Made by a program: the position numbers and the translations under genes
Part shown: positions 8,387-17,428 of the stretch, in pieces
How positions within the stretch are numbered: position 1 is the first letter of the stretch
Layout of the letters: the number at the start of each line of letters is the position of its first letter
The notes under the pieces: generated by a model
What the model saw: only the letters and a program-made list of their open reading frames with translations
Database searches by the model: none
Told to the model about the DNA's origin: nothing
Assembly: GCF_029223525.1 (NCBI RefSeq)
Contig: NZ_JARHTQ010000040.1
Location: 1 to 63,281, forward strand
Length of the DNA: 63,281 nt
Source: Streptantibioticus ferralitis
Lineage (GTDB): Bacteria; Actinomycetota; Actinomycetes; Streptomycetales; Streptomycetaceae
Reading direction: 5' to 3'

Positions 8387-8414
8387 GTTGTATAGTACAA
8401 CGTAAATGTCGTTG
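8387..8414. promoter_or_regulatory. MarR-type operator
   Basis: Perfect palindrome GTTGTA-TAG-TACAAC at 8387-8401, partly overlapped by a second inverted pair CAACG...CGTTG (8398-8402, 8410-8414). It is 20 bases upstream of the MarR start and 36-63 bases upstream of the membrane protein, so it can control both. Confidence 0.75.
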
Positions 8415-8449
8415 CAAAAGCCAACTAGCTACCTTGGGAGGGCCCACCG

Positions 8450-9481
8450 ATGGCCGGGAACACACCGCCGTGCGCGATCCGCCACGTCCTCACCCATCTG
8501 CTGACACCGCTGCTGATGTGCGTCGGCATGGGTCTCGGCTATCTGGGAGCCTTCGGCGATCCGGCGCCGCACCACCTGCCGGTCGCCGTCGTCGGGCAGG
8601 CGCCCGCGCAGCGGGTGATGGCCCAGACCCTCCAGGACAAGGGCGGCGCCGCCCTCGATGTGCGGACCGTCGCGTCCCGCTCCGAGGCCGTGCGGCTCCT
8701 GGCGGACCGGCAGATCTACGGCGCGTACGCGGCCAGCCGTACGGCACCGGAACTGCTGGTCGCCTCGGCCGGTTCCGGCACCAACGCCACGGCCGCCGAG
8801 AAGGTCTTCACGCCCGTCGCCGCCCAGCAGGGCCACCCGCTGAAGGTCACCGACGTCGCCCCGCCCGCGCCGCACGACCCCACCGGGCAGGGGCTGTTCT
8901 TCCTGCTGGTCGCGGTGAGCATCGGCTCGTACGCCTCGGTCGCGGTGATCGGCGGCGCGGGCGCGGTGCTGCCGCTGCGGATACGTGCCCTGCTGGCTGC
9001 CGGGATGTCGCTGGCGGTGAGCGCGATCGGCGCGCTGTTCGCCGGTCCGGTCTTCCATGTCGTCGAGCACGGGCTGCCGGGTGTGTGCGGGCTGATGTGG
9101 CTCTACTCGGCCGGGATCCTGCTGATCGGCACCGGCCTGCACACCTTCCTCAAGCGGTGGACCACGCTCGGGGTGATGGTGCTGTTCGTCATGCTGAACT
9201 TCACCAGTTCGGGCGGCATTTTCCGGCCCGAACTGCAGAACGGGTTCTTCGCTGCCCTGCACGCCTTCTGGAACGGCGCCGGATTCATCGAGGGCGCCCG
9301 TGGCCTGGCCTACTTCGGCAGCCGGGGGCTGAACGGGAACGTGCTCACGCTGGCGCTGTGGCTGGTCGTCGGCCTGCTGGCGGTGACCGCGGCCGGGCTC
9401 ACCGAGAAGCGGCGGCGCGCCGTCGTGGCCGTGCCCGCTGCCGACACCGAGGAGGAGATGGCCGAGGCGGTCGCGGTCTGA
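8450..9481 (+). CDS. ABC-2/DUF3533-like membrane protein
   Basis: 343 residues. Layout: one N-terminal membrane helix (residues about 12-35), an extracytoplasmic domain of about 110 residues, then five helices from about 150 to 320, with an acidic cytoplasmic tail. This is the topology of the YhgE/Pip and DUF3533 group of ABC-2-like permeases. The PVAVVGQ and ASRSEAVRLLADRQIYGAYA stretches in the outer domain also fit. No ATPase gene is adjacent. Under likely control of the divergent MarR protein, so an export or envelope-stress role is plausible, but the substrate is unknown. Confidence 0.75.
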   Translation: MAGNTPPCAIRHVLTHLLTPLLMCVGMGLGYLGAFGDPAPHHLPVAVVGQAPAQRVMAQTLQDKGGAALDVRTVASRSEAVRLLADRQIYGAYAASRTAPELLVASAGSGTNATAAEKVFTPVAAQQGHPLKVTDVAPPAPHDPTGQGLFFLLVAVSIGSYASVAVIGGAGAVLPLRIRALLAAGMSLAVSAIGALFAGPVFHVVEHGLPGVCGLMWLYSAGILLIGTGLHTFLKRWTTLGVMVLFVMLNFTSSGGIFRPELQNGFFAALHAFWNGAGFIEGARGLAYFGSRGLNGNVLTLALWLVVGLLAVTAAGLTEKRRRAVVAVPAADTEEEMAEAVAV

Positions 9482-9559
9482 CCGCCGGGCGGCCGGTGAC
9501 CACGACGACGCGGACCGGCGGTACGGAACCGGCCGCGCCCCGGCGAAATCCGCCCCGAA

Positions 9560-12055
9560 CTAATCCTGTGGCAAGCGCAGTTCGAACCAGACCACCTTTC
9601 CGACCGCCTGGCGGCTCGTCCCCCAGCGATGCGACAGATTGCTGACCAGGGCGAGCCCGCGGCCGTCCTCGTCGTCCTCGTCGGCGCGCCGCAGCTGCGG
9701 CAGGTTGTGGTCGTCGTCGCTCACCTCCACCAGCAGTTTGCCCACCCGCATCAGCCGCAGTTGGACCTCGTGCGTGGCGACCCGCAGGGCGTTCGTCACC
9801 AGCTCGCTGACCAGCAGTTCCGTGAGGTCGCCGAGTTGGCCGAGGCCCCAGTCGGCGAGCTGCTTGCGGCTGAACGCGCGGGCCGCGCGAACCTCCGAGT
9901 GGTCGAGCCGCAGCCGCCGTTCGGCGACGTCCTGCGGTGCGATGCCCTCGAAGCGGGCGACCAGGAGTGCCACATCGTCGCCGCGCTCCTCGTAGTGCAC
10001 CTGGCTGAGGATCTGGTTGCAGACGTCCTCGGGTGTCTGCTGCGGCTCGATGACATTGGCGCACAGCGCCGCCAGACCCGCGTCTATCCCCTCACCGCGC
10101 ACCTCGACCAGGCCGTCGGTGCACAGCACCAGCCAACTCCCGTCCGGTACCGGGATCTCCACCGTCTCGAACGGCACCCCGCCCACACCGATGGGCGCGC
10201 CTTCGGGGATCTTCAACAGCTCGCTGCGTCCGTCGTGCCGGGCCAGCACCGGCGGGATGTGGCCGGCGTTGGCCAGCGCGAGCGTGCGGTGGATCGGGTC
10301 GTACACCGCGTAGACACAGGTGGCGAGGTGGTCCGTGGTGCCGAGGCGGTGCGCGAGGTTGTCGAGGTGGCGCAGTAGTTGCGCGGGTGGCAGATCGAGC
10401 GCGGCCATGGTCTGTACGGCGGTGCGGAACTGGCCCATGACCGCGGCGCTCAACAGACCGTGCCCCATCACATCGCCGACCACCAACGCGACCCGGCCCC
10501 CGGGGAGTTGAATGGCGTCGAACCAGTCACCGCCGACCTGCGCCTGGCGGTCGCCGGGCCGGTAGTGGTGGGCGATCCGCACCCCGGGGATGCGCGGCGG
10601 GCTGGTCGGCAGCATGCTGCGCTGCAAGGTGGCGGCGGCGCGTGACTCAAGGCGGTGCAGCCGCGCGTTGTCGAGGTGGACGGCGCCGCGCGCGGCGAAC
10701 TCCACCGCGGTCGCGGCGTCCGCCGCGTCGAACGGACGGCGGTCCGGGTCCCGTACGAAGCGCATCTGGCCCAGCACCAGACCGCGCGCGGTCAGCGGGG
10801 TGACCAGCACCGAGCGGTTGGCGAGCAGATCGCCGAGGGCGGGTGCGCCCAGGTCGGCTGCCACGTCCTCGGCGAGCGCGGGATCGACCACCGGCAGCAG
10901 CAGCGGTTCGGCCAGTCCGGGCACCTGCCCGCCGGGCAGGGTGAACAACTCGCCCTCGGGCACCACTGAACCCCAGGCCTTGCTGGTGCACCCGCCGGAC
11001 ACCGCGAGCCTGCGCACGGTGACGGCCTGGCCCCCGTCCACCTGGTGCGCCTGGCGCCCGGGTACCGAGCCGTCGCGCAGCGCGTCGGAGAAGAGCTGGT
11101 CGACGACGAGCACGCTGGCGAAGTCCGCGAAGCGCGGAACCGCGACGGCACACAACTCGGCCGCCGTGGTGCCGGGTTCAAGGGTGGTGCCGACCCGGGC
11201 ACCGGTCTCCCGCAGCAGCGCCAGCTGCTGATCGAGCAGCCCGCCGGGCGCGGGCGGCGGAAAGCCGGGCGGCGGTACCGGGATGAGGGGTGGCCGCTTG
11301 CGCGTCCTGTGCCGCGGCGCCGCGGGGAGTTCGGCGCGGCGACGGGCGGGGACGGCGGGCTCACCGCGGCGCGCGGTGCGCGGCGGCGGCCCGGCCTCGT
11401 ACGGGAGGACGGCGAGCGGTGCGCAGCCCTCTACCTGCAGCGCGGGGGCGCCGAGCTGGGCGATCTGGCGGGTGATCCTGTCCAGCCGTCCGGGGCTGAC
11501 CCGGGGCAGTACGGCGGCGAGCCGCACGGCGGTTCGTGCCGCGGTGGCGGGAGACGGCGCGGGGGTGAACCGGGCGGTGAGCTCGACGCCGTCCGGCCCG
11601 GCCGTCTCGGCGAGCACATACGGCAGCATGCGATCGCCGATGGCGAGCCGCAGGGCGCCGGCGCGCAGCGGCTTGGCGTGCGCGGCCAGCACGAGCAGGC
11701 CGCGGCCGGTCCGCTCGGTGATCCGGTACGACCACCACAGCGTGTCGCGGAGCGCACCGGCGTGGTCGGTGACCGGGAAGGCACCGCACCAGCGGGGCCG
11801 GGTGAGGCCGTCGAGCAGGGCGATGGCATCGCGTTCACCGGTCAGGGGCGGATCGGCGGGCGCGGGCAGCAGGCCCCTGGCACGGTGGCCGAACACGGCC
11901 TCCCAGCGGTGCCCGAACAGCTCTTCGGCGCCGCGGTTCCAGTAGGAGACGCTGCCGTCCGCGTCGACGGAGACGACGGCCAGCCGCAGCAGGGCGGCTA
12001 TCCCGTCGGGCGGCGGGTGTCCATCACAGGACTGCTCGCCGGGCATCGTGATCAT
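9560..12055 (-). CDS. PAS-GAF-PP2C phosphatase fused to RsbW-like ATPase
   Basis: About 831 residues. In order: a PAS-like domain (SVDADGSVSYWNRGAEELFGHRWEAVFG), an Ala/Arg/Pro linker, a GAF domain (about 290-470), a SpoIIE/PP2C domain with VGGDWFD, DVMGHG, CTDGLVEVR and GDDVALL, and a C-terminal GHKL ATPase with N-box ELLVSELVTNALRVAT and G-box DEDGRGLALVSNL. One protein thus carries both the phosphatase and the kinase/anti-sigma activities that oppose each other on anti-sigma antagonists, with two sensor domains. The architecture is common in Streptomyces. The start is uncertain: ATG 12055 or 12046 lies just before the PAS domain, and 12139 lacks a ribosome binding site. Confidence 0.88.
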   Translation of the reverse strand: MITMPGEQSCDGHPPPDGIAALLRLAVVSVDADGSVSYWNRGAEELFGHRWEAVFGHRARGLLPAPADPPLTGERDAIALLDGLTRPRWCGAFPVTDHAGALRDTLWWSYRITERTGRGLLVLAAHAKPLRAGALRLAIGDRMLPYVLAETAGPDGVELTARFTPAPSPATAARTAVRLAAVLPRVSPGRLDRITRQIAQLGAPALQVEGCAPLAVLPYEAGPPPRTARRGEPAVPARRRAELPAAPRHRTRKRPPLIPVPPPGFPPPAPGGLLDQQLALLRETGARVGTTLEPGTTAAELCAVAVPRFADFASVLVVDQLFSDALRDGSVPGRQAHQVDGGQAVTVRRLAVSGGCTSKAWGSVVPEGELFTLPGGQVPGLAEPLLLPVVDPALAEDVAADLGAPALGDLLANRSVLVTPLTARGLVLGQMRFVRDPDRRPFDAADAATAVEFAARGAVHLDNARLHRLESRAAATLQRSMLPTSPPRIPGVRIAHHYRPGDRQAQVGGDWFDAIQLPGGRVALVVGDVMGHGLLSAAVMGQFRTAVQTMAALDLPPAQLLRHLDNLAHRLGTTDHLATCVYAVYDPIHRTLALANAGHIPPVLARHDGRSELLKIPEGAPIGVGGVPFETVEIPVPDGSWLVLCTDGLVEVRGEGIDAGLAALCANVIEPQQTPEDVCNQILSQVHYEERGDDVALLVARFEGIAPQDVAERRLRLDHSEVRAARAFSRKQLADWGLGQLGDLTELLVSELVTNALRVATHEVQLRLMRVGKLLVEVSDDDHNLPQLRRADEDDEDGRGLALVSNLSHRWGTSRQAVGKVVWFELRLPQD

Positions 12056-12318
12056 CTTGTCCAACGTCGTGCACCCACGGTTGTTGTGTGAGATGGCCAG
12101 AGGAGTGGCGGTCCCGACAAGGCAAGCACGAAACGTCATAGGAGGTTGGGAAAATACAGAGTTTGACTACCTGCGGCGGGAGGAAGCGGGTGCAGCGCCC
12201 CGCACGGGACCACGGACACCGGCGTCCGCCGCCGGCGACCGCGGCTTCTGCGGCCCGTCCACGGCTCCCGTGGGCGCTTGTGGAACCAGCGGTGCGCGGC
12301 TCCTCGTAGGCTGGGCGG

Positions 12319-13116
12319 GTGATGAACCCGGAAGGCGTACAGGCAGAGCAGCAGGGCGCGGAGGACCGTCTGGAGAAGGCGGTACGGGCCGCGGAACAGG
12401 CGCTGATCGAGTTCGAGATCGCGGTGGAGACCTTCCGGGTCGAGGTGGAGAACTTCTCCCGGCTGCACCACCAGCGGCTCGGCCCGATGTACACCCGGCT
12501 GGACGAGCTCGACGCGCTGATCGCCGAGGCGGTCGCCGCGCACACCGGCGAGCGCGAGGACATCCGCCGGGCCTGGGAGGCCCGCGCCCTGGTGATGCCC
12601 ATGCCGGGCATCGAGGAGCTCTTCGAGGGGCTGCTGGGCTCCGACGGCGTACGGCAGGTGGACGACCCGCAGGCACCGCGCCGGGTCCGGCCGGGCGAGG
12701 AGGCCCGCCGCCTCTACCGCGAACTGGTCCGCCAGGCCCATCCGGACCTGGCCCAGGACGAGGCGGAGCAGAAGCGGCGGGGCGACTTCATCGCCCGGGT
12801 GAACGAGGCCTACGGCTACGGGGACGAGGCCGCGCTGCGCGCACTGGCCGAGGAGTGGGCGGCCGGCCCGCCCCCGGAGCGGGCCGCGCCCAGCAAGGCG
12901 GAGGAGCTCTACGCACGGCTGGAGTGGCTGGCGGAGCGCAAGGAGGCACTGGCCGCGGTCGCCGCCGAGCTGGAGTCCAGTGCGATCGGCCAGATGATGA
13001 AGATAGCCCCCGAAGATCCGGACAGTCTGCTCAACGAGATCGCCGAGCAGCTGCTCGGCCAGGTCGCGGAGCGGGAGCGGCGGCTGGAATCGCTGCTGCG
13101 TCCGGCCTCGGACTGA
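12319..13116 (+). CDS. J-domain-like protein with coiled coils
   Basis: 265 residues. The N-terminal ~100 residues form long charged helices (EDRLEKAVRAAEQALIEFEIAVETFRVEVENF). Residues about 128-175 resemble a J domain: EEARRLYRELVRQAHPDLAQDEAEQ with an intact HPD tripeptide, then FIARVNEAYGYGDEAALRAL. The C-terminal part is again helical and glutamate-rich. J domains stimulate DnaK/Hsp70 ATPase. Here the domain is internal and there is no Gly/Phe or zinc region, so this is a class-C type cochaperone with unknown clients. Start GTG 12319, with ATG 12322 immediately after. Confidence 0.8.
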   Translation: MMNPEGVQAEQQGAEDRLEKAVRAAEQALIEFEIAVETFRVEVENFSRLHHQRLGPMYTRLDELDALIAEAVAAHTGEREDIRRAWEARALVMPMPGIEELFEGLLGSDGVRQVDDPQAPRRVRPGEEARRLYRELVRQAHPDLAQDEAEQKRRGDFIARVNEAYGYGDEAALRALAEEWAAGPPPERAAPSKAEELYARLEWLAERKEALAAVAAELESSAIGQMMKIAPEDPDSLLNEIAEQLLGQVAERERRLESLLRPASD

Positions 13117-13191
13117 GCAGGACCGGGCCGGGGGCGCCGAGGAGATACGTTGGAGCGGGATCGATTCCGAGGACCCGAGAAAGGCTGATCC

Positions 13192-13524
13192 ATGAACTTC
13201 GCCTCGCTGCCCGCGGTGCAGGCCGCCGCCGTGCCGTCCGACGGGTTTCTGCTGGATGTCCGCGAGGACGATGAGTGGGCGGCCGGTCACGCCGAGCACG
13301 CGACGCACGTTCCGATGAGCGAGCTGGTGGCGCGGATCGCCGAGGTGCCGGTGGACCGTCGGGTGCATGTGGTGTGCCGGGTCGGCGGACGTTCCGCGCA
13401 GGTTGCCCAGTACCTGATCGCCCAGGGCCTGGACGCGGTGAACGTCGACGGCGGAATGCTGGCGTGGGAGGCGGCGGGCCGTCCGATGGTGACCGACCAC
13501 GGCGGTCCGGCCGTGGTCGGCTAG
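13192..13524 (+). CDS. rhodanese-like sulfurtransferase
   Basis: 110-residue single-domain rhodanese. It has the LLDVREDDEWAAGH signature, the active-site loop with Cys62 in CRVGGRS, and the closing VDGGMLAWEAAGRP. Likely carries persulfide sulfur in the cytoplasm; the acceptor is unknown. ATG 13192 is preceded by GAGAAAGG. It lies 75 bases after the J-domain gene on the same strand, but no functional link is evident, and it converges on the acyl-CoA dehydrogenase. Confidence 0.93.
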   Translation: MNFASLPAVQAAAVPSDGFLLDVREDDEWAAGHAEHATHVPMSELVARIAEVPVDRRVHVVCRVGGRSAQVAQYLIAQGLDAVNVDGGMLAWEAAGRPMVTDHGGPAVVG

Positions 13525-13542
13525 TCGGGATCGCCGGGCGGC

Positions 13543-14676
13543 TCACCCCGGCGAGTGGGCGGCGAGCAGCCCGCCGAGCCGCTCCTCATGGGCGGCGGCC
13601 GGGCCCAGCGACAGCTCCAGCGTCTTGGCCCACGCGTGGTAGCGGTGCAGCGCGTAGTCGGTGTCGGCGCCGAAGCCACCATGCAGGTGCTGCGCCGTCT
13701 GTACGACCCGGCGCATACCGTCCGAGGCCCAGATCTTGGCGACCGACACATCGGCGGTGATCGGCAGCGGTCCTGGGGTGCCGATGCTCAGCCGCCAGGC
13801 GGCCTGCCAGAGGGTGACCTCCATCGCGCGGGTGTCGATGTAGCGGTCGGCGGCCTGTACGGCGACCGCCTGGAAGGTCGCGATCGGGTGCCCGAACTGC
13901 TCGCGTTTACTGGTGTATTCGCTGGTCATGGCGGTGACCTGGCTGGCCAGTCCAAGTGCCAGCGCGCAGTTGCCGGTGGCCAGCAGATCGCGTAGCCACT
14001 CCCAGGCCCCGGTGGTGGTCACCATGTCGGCGGCCGGAATCCGGACCGCGTCGCACCGCAGCTCCGCATACCGCTCGCCGTTGGTGGACACCTGGTCGGC
14101 AAGGGACACCCCTTCAAGGACCCGGGGCAGCACAGCGATCACCGTACGGTCGGCGGCGGTGTGGGCCGGGACCAGGATGTGATCGGCCTGCTGCGCCCAT
14201 GGCACGGCCGTCTGTACCCCGTCCAGCAGCCATGTGCCGTTCGACTCCCGTGCGGTGACGGCGAGTTCGGCCGGTTCGTGTCCGGTGCGCCCGCTGGCGG
14301 CGACGGTGAGCACGGTCTCGCCGCGGCCTACGGCGGGCAGCAGCCGTGACCGCAACTCCCCGTTGCCGTAGGTCTGGACGGCCAGTGCGGCGGCGCAGGT
14401 CTCCAGCAGCGGGACGCGTGCCAGTACTCGTCCGGCCTCGCGCAACACCAGGCACAGGGCGACCGGATCGAGCCCGGCGCCGCCGTACTCGGGGTCGATG
14501 ACCAGGCTCAGCAGGTCGGTCTCGGCGAGCCTGCGCCACAGCGGACGGTCGAAGTCAGGGGCGACCGGGCCCGGTGTGAGCGATGGGCTCGGTACCGCGT
14601 CGGGTGCCACTGACGAGAAGACCGCGCGCGCCGCCTCAACGGCGGCCTGCTGCTCCTCGGTGAAGCCGAAGTCCAC
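13543..14676 (-). CDS. acyl-CoA dehydrogenase (possible steroid-type FadE subunit)
   Basis: 377 residues, normal length. The N-terminal helical domain, the FAD-contacting middle strand region and the C-terminal helical bundle are recognisable (SKREQFGHPIATFQAVAVQAAD). The C-terminal signature HLHGGFGADTDYALHRYHAWAK is the variant typical of actinobacterial FadE proteins that act on steroid side chains or other bulky acyl-CoAs as hetero-oligomers; no second subunit gene is adjacent. It lies 148 bases downstream of paaE on the same strand but has its own KstR-like palindrome, so it is probably not part of the paa operon. Confidence 0.88.
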   Translation of the reverse strand: MDFGFTEEQQAAVEAARAVFSSVAPDAVPSPSLTPGPVAPDFDRPLWRRLAETDLLSLVIDPEYGGAGLDPVALCLVLREAGRVLARVPLLETCAAALAVQTYGNGELRSRLLPAVGRGETVLTVAASGRTGHEPAELAVTARESNGTWLLDGVQTAVPWAQQADHILVPAHTAADRTVIAVLPRVLEGVSLADQVSTNGERYAELRCDAVRIPAADMVTTTGAWEWLRDLLATGNCALALGLASQVTAMTSEYTSKREQFGHPIATFQAVAVQAADRYIDTRAMEVTLWQAAWRLSIGTPGPLPITADVSVAKIWASDGMRRVVQTAQHLHGGFGADTDYALHRYHAWAKTLELSLGPAAAHEERLGGLLAAHSPG

Positions 14677-14733
14677 TGCTCGCCCCTCCCGCCGGTACGG
14701 GTATCGCCGCGGATACCTGACAGTGCGTCAGAG

Positions 14734-14747
14734 TAGAACAGGTTCTA
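14734..14747. promoter_or_regulatory. KstR-like operator
   Basis: TAGAAC-AG-GTTCTA, a perfect 6+6 inverted repeat, located 58-71 bases upstream of the acyl-CoA dehydrogenase start. It fits the TnnAACnnGTTnnA pattern known for the TetR-family cholesterol regulator KstR of mycobacteria and rhodococci. Confidence 0.6.
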
Positions 14748-14824
14748 TGAACTGAACAGGCTCTGCACGGAGGTTCCCTGAGGCGGAAAGAACGGCTGCC
14801 GAAGTCCGCTGTGGAATGGGTGCC

Positions 14825-15931
14825 CTATGCGTCGAAGTCCACCTCCACGCGCTCGGTGACCGGATGGGACTGGCAGGCCAGTACATATCCGGCGGCCAAC
14901 TCATCTGGCTCCAAGGCGAAGTTGCGGTCCATCCGTACCTCGCCCTCGACCAACCGCACCCTGCAGGTACCGCACACCCCTCCCTTGCACGCATACGGCG
15001 CGTTCGCCCGGTTGCGCAGCACCGTCTCCAGCACCGATTCGCCCTCCCGAGCGGGCCAGCTACCGCCGCGCCCGTCCAGCGTCGCACTCACCGTGCTGCC
15101 GGTCGCGTCCCCGGCCGCTGCCGTGGCGGGGGCGTTCGCGGAACCCTCGTCCACATGGAAGATCTCCTGGTGGATCCGGGACCGCTCCACCCCGAGGGCG
15201 CTCAGCGCGCGCTCGGCGCCTTGCACCAGCCCGTACGGGCCGCACAGGAACCAGCCGTCCACGGTCTCCGGGCGCAGCAGCGCGGGCAGCAGCCCGGTCA
15301 GCCGCTCCTCGTCGAGGCGTCCCGAGGGAAGCCCGGCCTGCTGCTCTTCCCGGGAGAGCACATGGACCAGCTGGAGCCGGTCCGGATAGCGGTCCTTGAG
15401 GTCGGCCACCTCCTCCAGGAACATCGTGGAGGCAGCGGACCGATCGCTGCGGATCAGACAGAAGCGGGCCCGCGGCTGCTGGGCGAGGACCGTCGCCGCG
15501 ATCGACAGTACGGGTGTGATGCCGCTGCCGCCGACGATCGCGGCGTAGTGACCGGGGCCGGACAGCGGCAGTGCGTGCCCGAAGCGCCCCGCCGGGGTCA
15601 TCACCTCCAGGGCGTCGCCCGCCGCCAGTTCCTTGAGCGCGTAGGTAGAGAACTCGCCGCCCTCCACCAGCCGCACCCCGACCCGCAGCCGCCGCGGTCC
15701 CTCGGCCCCGGGAGCCGGTGCCGGGTCGCAGACGGAGTAGGTGCGGCGTATCTCCCCGCCGTTCACATACCGCCGCAGCGCGATGTGCTGTCCCGGTGCG
15801 AACCGGTAGGCGGCACGCAGCTCGTCGGGCACCTCGAAGGTGAGCGCCACCGCGTCATCGGTGAGCCGCTCGACGTCCGCCACCCGCAGCGGATGGAACG
15901 CACCATGCCGAGCCACGGAGCCGGCCGCCAT
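14825..15931 (-). CDS. paaE: phenylacetyl-CoA 1,2-epoxidase reductase subunit PaaE
   Basis: 368 residues. The N-terminal two-thirds is a ferredoxin-NADP reductase module: FAD motif RRTYSVC, NAD(P) region YAAIVGGSGITPVLSIAATVL, and FLCGPYGLV. The C-terminal plant-type 2Fe-2S domain holds the cysteines of CKGGVCGTCRVRL and a last one in YVLACQS. It transfers electrons from NADPH to the di-iron PaaA subunit. It is the last gene of paaABCDE, starting 1 base inside the paaD stop (TGATG arrangement), which implies translational coupling. Confidence 0.96.
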   Translation of the reverse strand: MAAGSVARHGAFHPLRVADVERLTDDAVALTFEVPDELRAAYRFAPGQHIALRRYVNGGEIRRTYSVCDPAPAPGAEGPRRLRVGVRLVEGGEFSTYALKELAAGDALEVMTPAGRFGHALPLSGPGHYAAIVGGSGITPVLSIAATVLAQQPRARFCLIRSDRSAASTMFLEEVADLKDRYPDRLQLVHVLSREEQQAGLPSGRLDEERLTGLLPALLRPETVDGWFLCGPYGLVQGAERALSALGVERSRIHQEIFHVDEGSANAPATAAAGDATGSTVSATLDGRGGSWPAREGESVLETVLRNRANAPYACKGGVCGTCRVRLVEGEVRMDRNFALEPDELAAGYVLACQSHPVTERVEVDFDA

Positions 15932-16422
15932 CAGAACTCCTTGAAGTGGTCGAAGGGTTCACCGCACGCCTCGCACCGCCGCAGCGCCTTGCAGGCCGTC
16001 GACGAGAAGCGGCTGAGCAGCGTGGTGTCCAGCGAGCCGCAGTGCGGACAGCGCACCGACAGCGTCAACGGCACCGGCCCTCCCGCACTGGTCGGCCGTG
16101 GCGGTGCGATGCCGAACTCCGCGAGCTTCCGCCGCCCTTCGGCGCTGATCGCGTCGCTGCTCCATGGCGGCGACAGCACGGTCCGCACCGACACCTCCGC
16201 CATGCCCTGCTCCCGCAGCCGCTCGGTGATGTCGGCCGCCATCGCCTCCACCGCCGGGCAGCCGGTGTATGTCGGGGTCAGCTCGACCTCGACCCGGCCC
16301 GGGCCGGTGACCCGCACCCCGCGCAGTACACCCAGCTCATCCAAGGTGAGCACCGGGAGCTCCGGGTCGGGGACACTGCCCGCTATCCGCCGCAGCTCCT
16401 CCTCCAGCACCGTGGTCACCAT
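15931..16422 (-). CDS. paaD: phenylacetate degradation protein PaaD
   Basis: 163 residues. The N-terminal DUF59/MIP18-type domain contains SVPDPELPVLTLDELGVLR and TPTYTGCPAVEAM. The C-terminal zinc ribbon uses the pairs CPHC and CEAC. PaaD is needed to assemble or mature the PaaABCE epoxidase, by analogy with Fe-S/di-iron assembly proteins. ATG 16422 overlaps the paaC end by 7 bases. A longer upstream frame to 16734 is only the shadow of paaC. Confidence 0.95.
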   Translation of the reverse strand: MVTTVLEEELRRIAGSVPDPELPVLTLDELGVLRGVRVTGPGRVEVELTPTYTGCPAVEAMAADITERLREQGMAEVSVRTVLSPPWSSDAISAEGRRKLAEFGIAPPRPTSAGGPVPLTLSVRCPHCGSLDTTLLSRFSSTACKALRRCEACGEPFDHFKEF

Positions 16423-17138
16423 GACGCCCCCGGGTGTGTGCGATGCAGATGCTGCATCTCGGCGAGCATCCGGCCGAACGGCTCGGTGTGGATCCCCTGC
16501 CGTCCCGCACCGGCCGCCCAGGGGGTGTGGTCCGATCCGTCCGGCACGGTCAAGGTGGCCTGCCGTATGACGGTGGTGACGGTCTCCAGCCACCTCTCGC
16601 GCAGGGCCGCGGGCTCCACCGGCAGGCCCTCGACCGGTGCGAAGAGCTCGCCGCTGTACCGCCACAGGCTGTCCAGCGCGCGCTGCATCCGTATCCGGCT
16701 CTCCGGCGTGCCGTCGCCGAGCCGCAGCGTCCACTGCACCGCGTGGTCCTGGTGGTACGCGACCTCCTTCACCGCCCTCGCGGCCAGTGCCGCGAGCTCA
16801 CCGTCGGTGGACGCCAACTCCCCGTACAGCAGGCCCTGGTAGCAGGAGAAGAACAGTTGGCGCGCGATCGTGGTGGCGAAGTCGCCGTTCGGCTGCTCCA
16901 CCAACTGCACATTGCGGAACGCGCGTTCCTCCCGCAGATAGGCCAACTCGTCCTCGTCGCCCACCATCGAGTACAGGAAGCGGGCCTGGCCCAGCAGATC
17001 CAGCGCGATATTGGCCAGCGCCACCTCCTCCTCCAGTACCGGTGCGTGTCCGATCCACTCGCCGAGCCGGTGGGAGAGCACCAGCGCGTCGTCGGCGAGC
17101 GACAGGGCCGCGGTCGTCGGCACGGTCGACGTGGTCAC
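16416..17138 (-). CDS. paaC: phenylacetyl-CoA epoxidase structural subunit PaaC
   Basis: 240 residues of a ferritin-like four-helix fold lacking the full di-iron site. Signatures are LSHRLGEWIGHAPVLEEEVALANIALDLLGQARFLY, VEQPNGDFATTIARQLFFS and KEVAYHQDHAVQWTLRLGDGT. It supports catalytic PaaA in the heteromeric oxygenase that makes ring-1,2-epoxyphenylacetyl-CoA. The start overlaps the paaB stop by 4 bases. Confidence 0.96.
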   Translation of the reverse strand: MTTSTVPTTAALSLADDALVLSHRLGEWIGHAPVLEEEVALANIALDLLGQARFLYSMVGDEDELAYLREERAFRNVQLVEQPNGDFATTIARQLFFSCYQGLLYGELASTDGELAALAARAVKEVAYHQDHAVQWTLRLGDGTPESRIRMQRALDSLWRYSGELFAPVEGLPVEPAALRERWLETVTTVIRQATLTVPDGSDHTPWAAGAGRQGIHTEPFGRMLAEMQHLHRTHPGASW

Positions 17139-17428
17139 AGGTGCTTCACTCCCTCCGGGATCTCGTAGAACGTGGGATGGCGGTAGGTCTTGTCAGCCGC
17201 CGGTTCGAAGAACGGGTCCTTCTCGTCCGGGGACGATGCGGTGATCGCGGCGGCTGGCACCACCCAGATCGAGACGCCCTCACCGCGCCGGGTGTACAGG
17301 TCCCGCGCGTTGCGCAGCGCCATCGCGGCGTCCGGGGCGTGCAGACTGCCCGCGTGGCTGTGGCTCAGCCCCCGCTTGCTGCGGACGAAGACCTCCCACA
17401 GCGGCCAGTCGGTGTTGCTGCCGCTCAT
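17135..17428 (-). CDS. paaB: phenylacetyl-CoA epoxidase subunit PaaB
   Basis: 97 residues, the normal size. The characteristic N-terminus is [27 protein letters not shown], then [22 protein letters not shown], ending [15 protein letters not shown] small bridging subunit of the PaaABCE complex. ATG 17428 overlaps the paaA stop by 4 bases (ATGA); it also overlaps paaC by 4. Confidence 0.96.
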   Translation of the reverse strand: MSGSNTDWPLWEVFVRSKRGLSHSHAGSLHAPDAAMALRNARDLYTRRGEGVSIWVVPAAAITASSPDEKDPFFEPAADKTYRHPTFYEIPEGVKHL

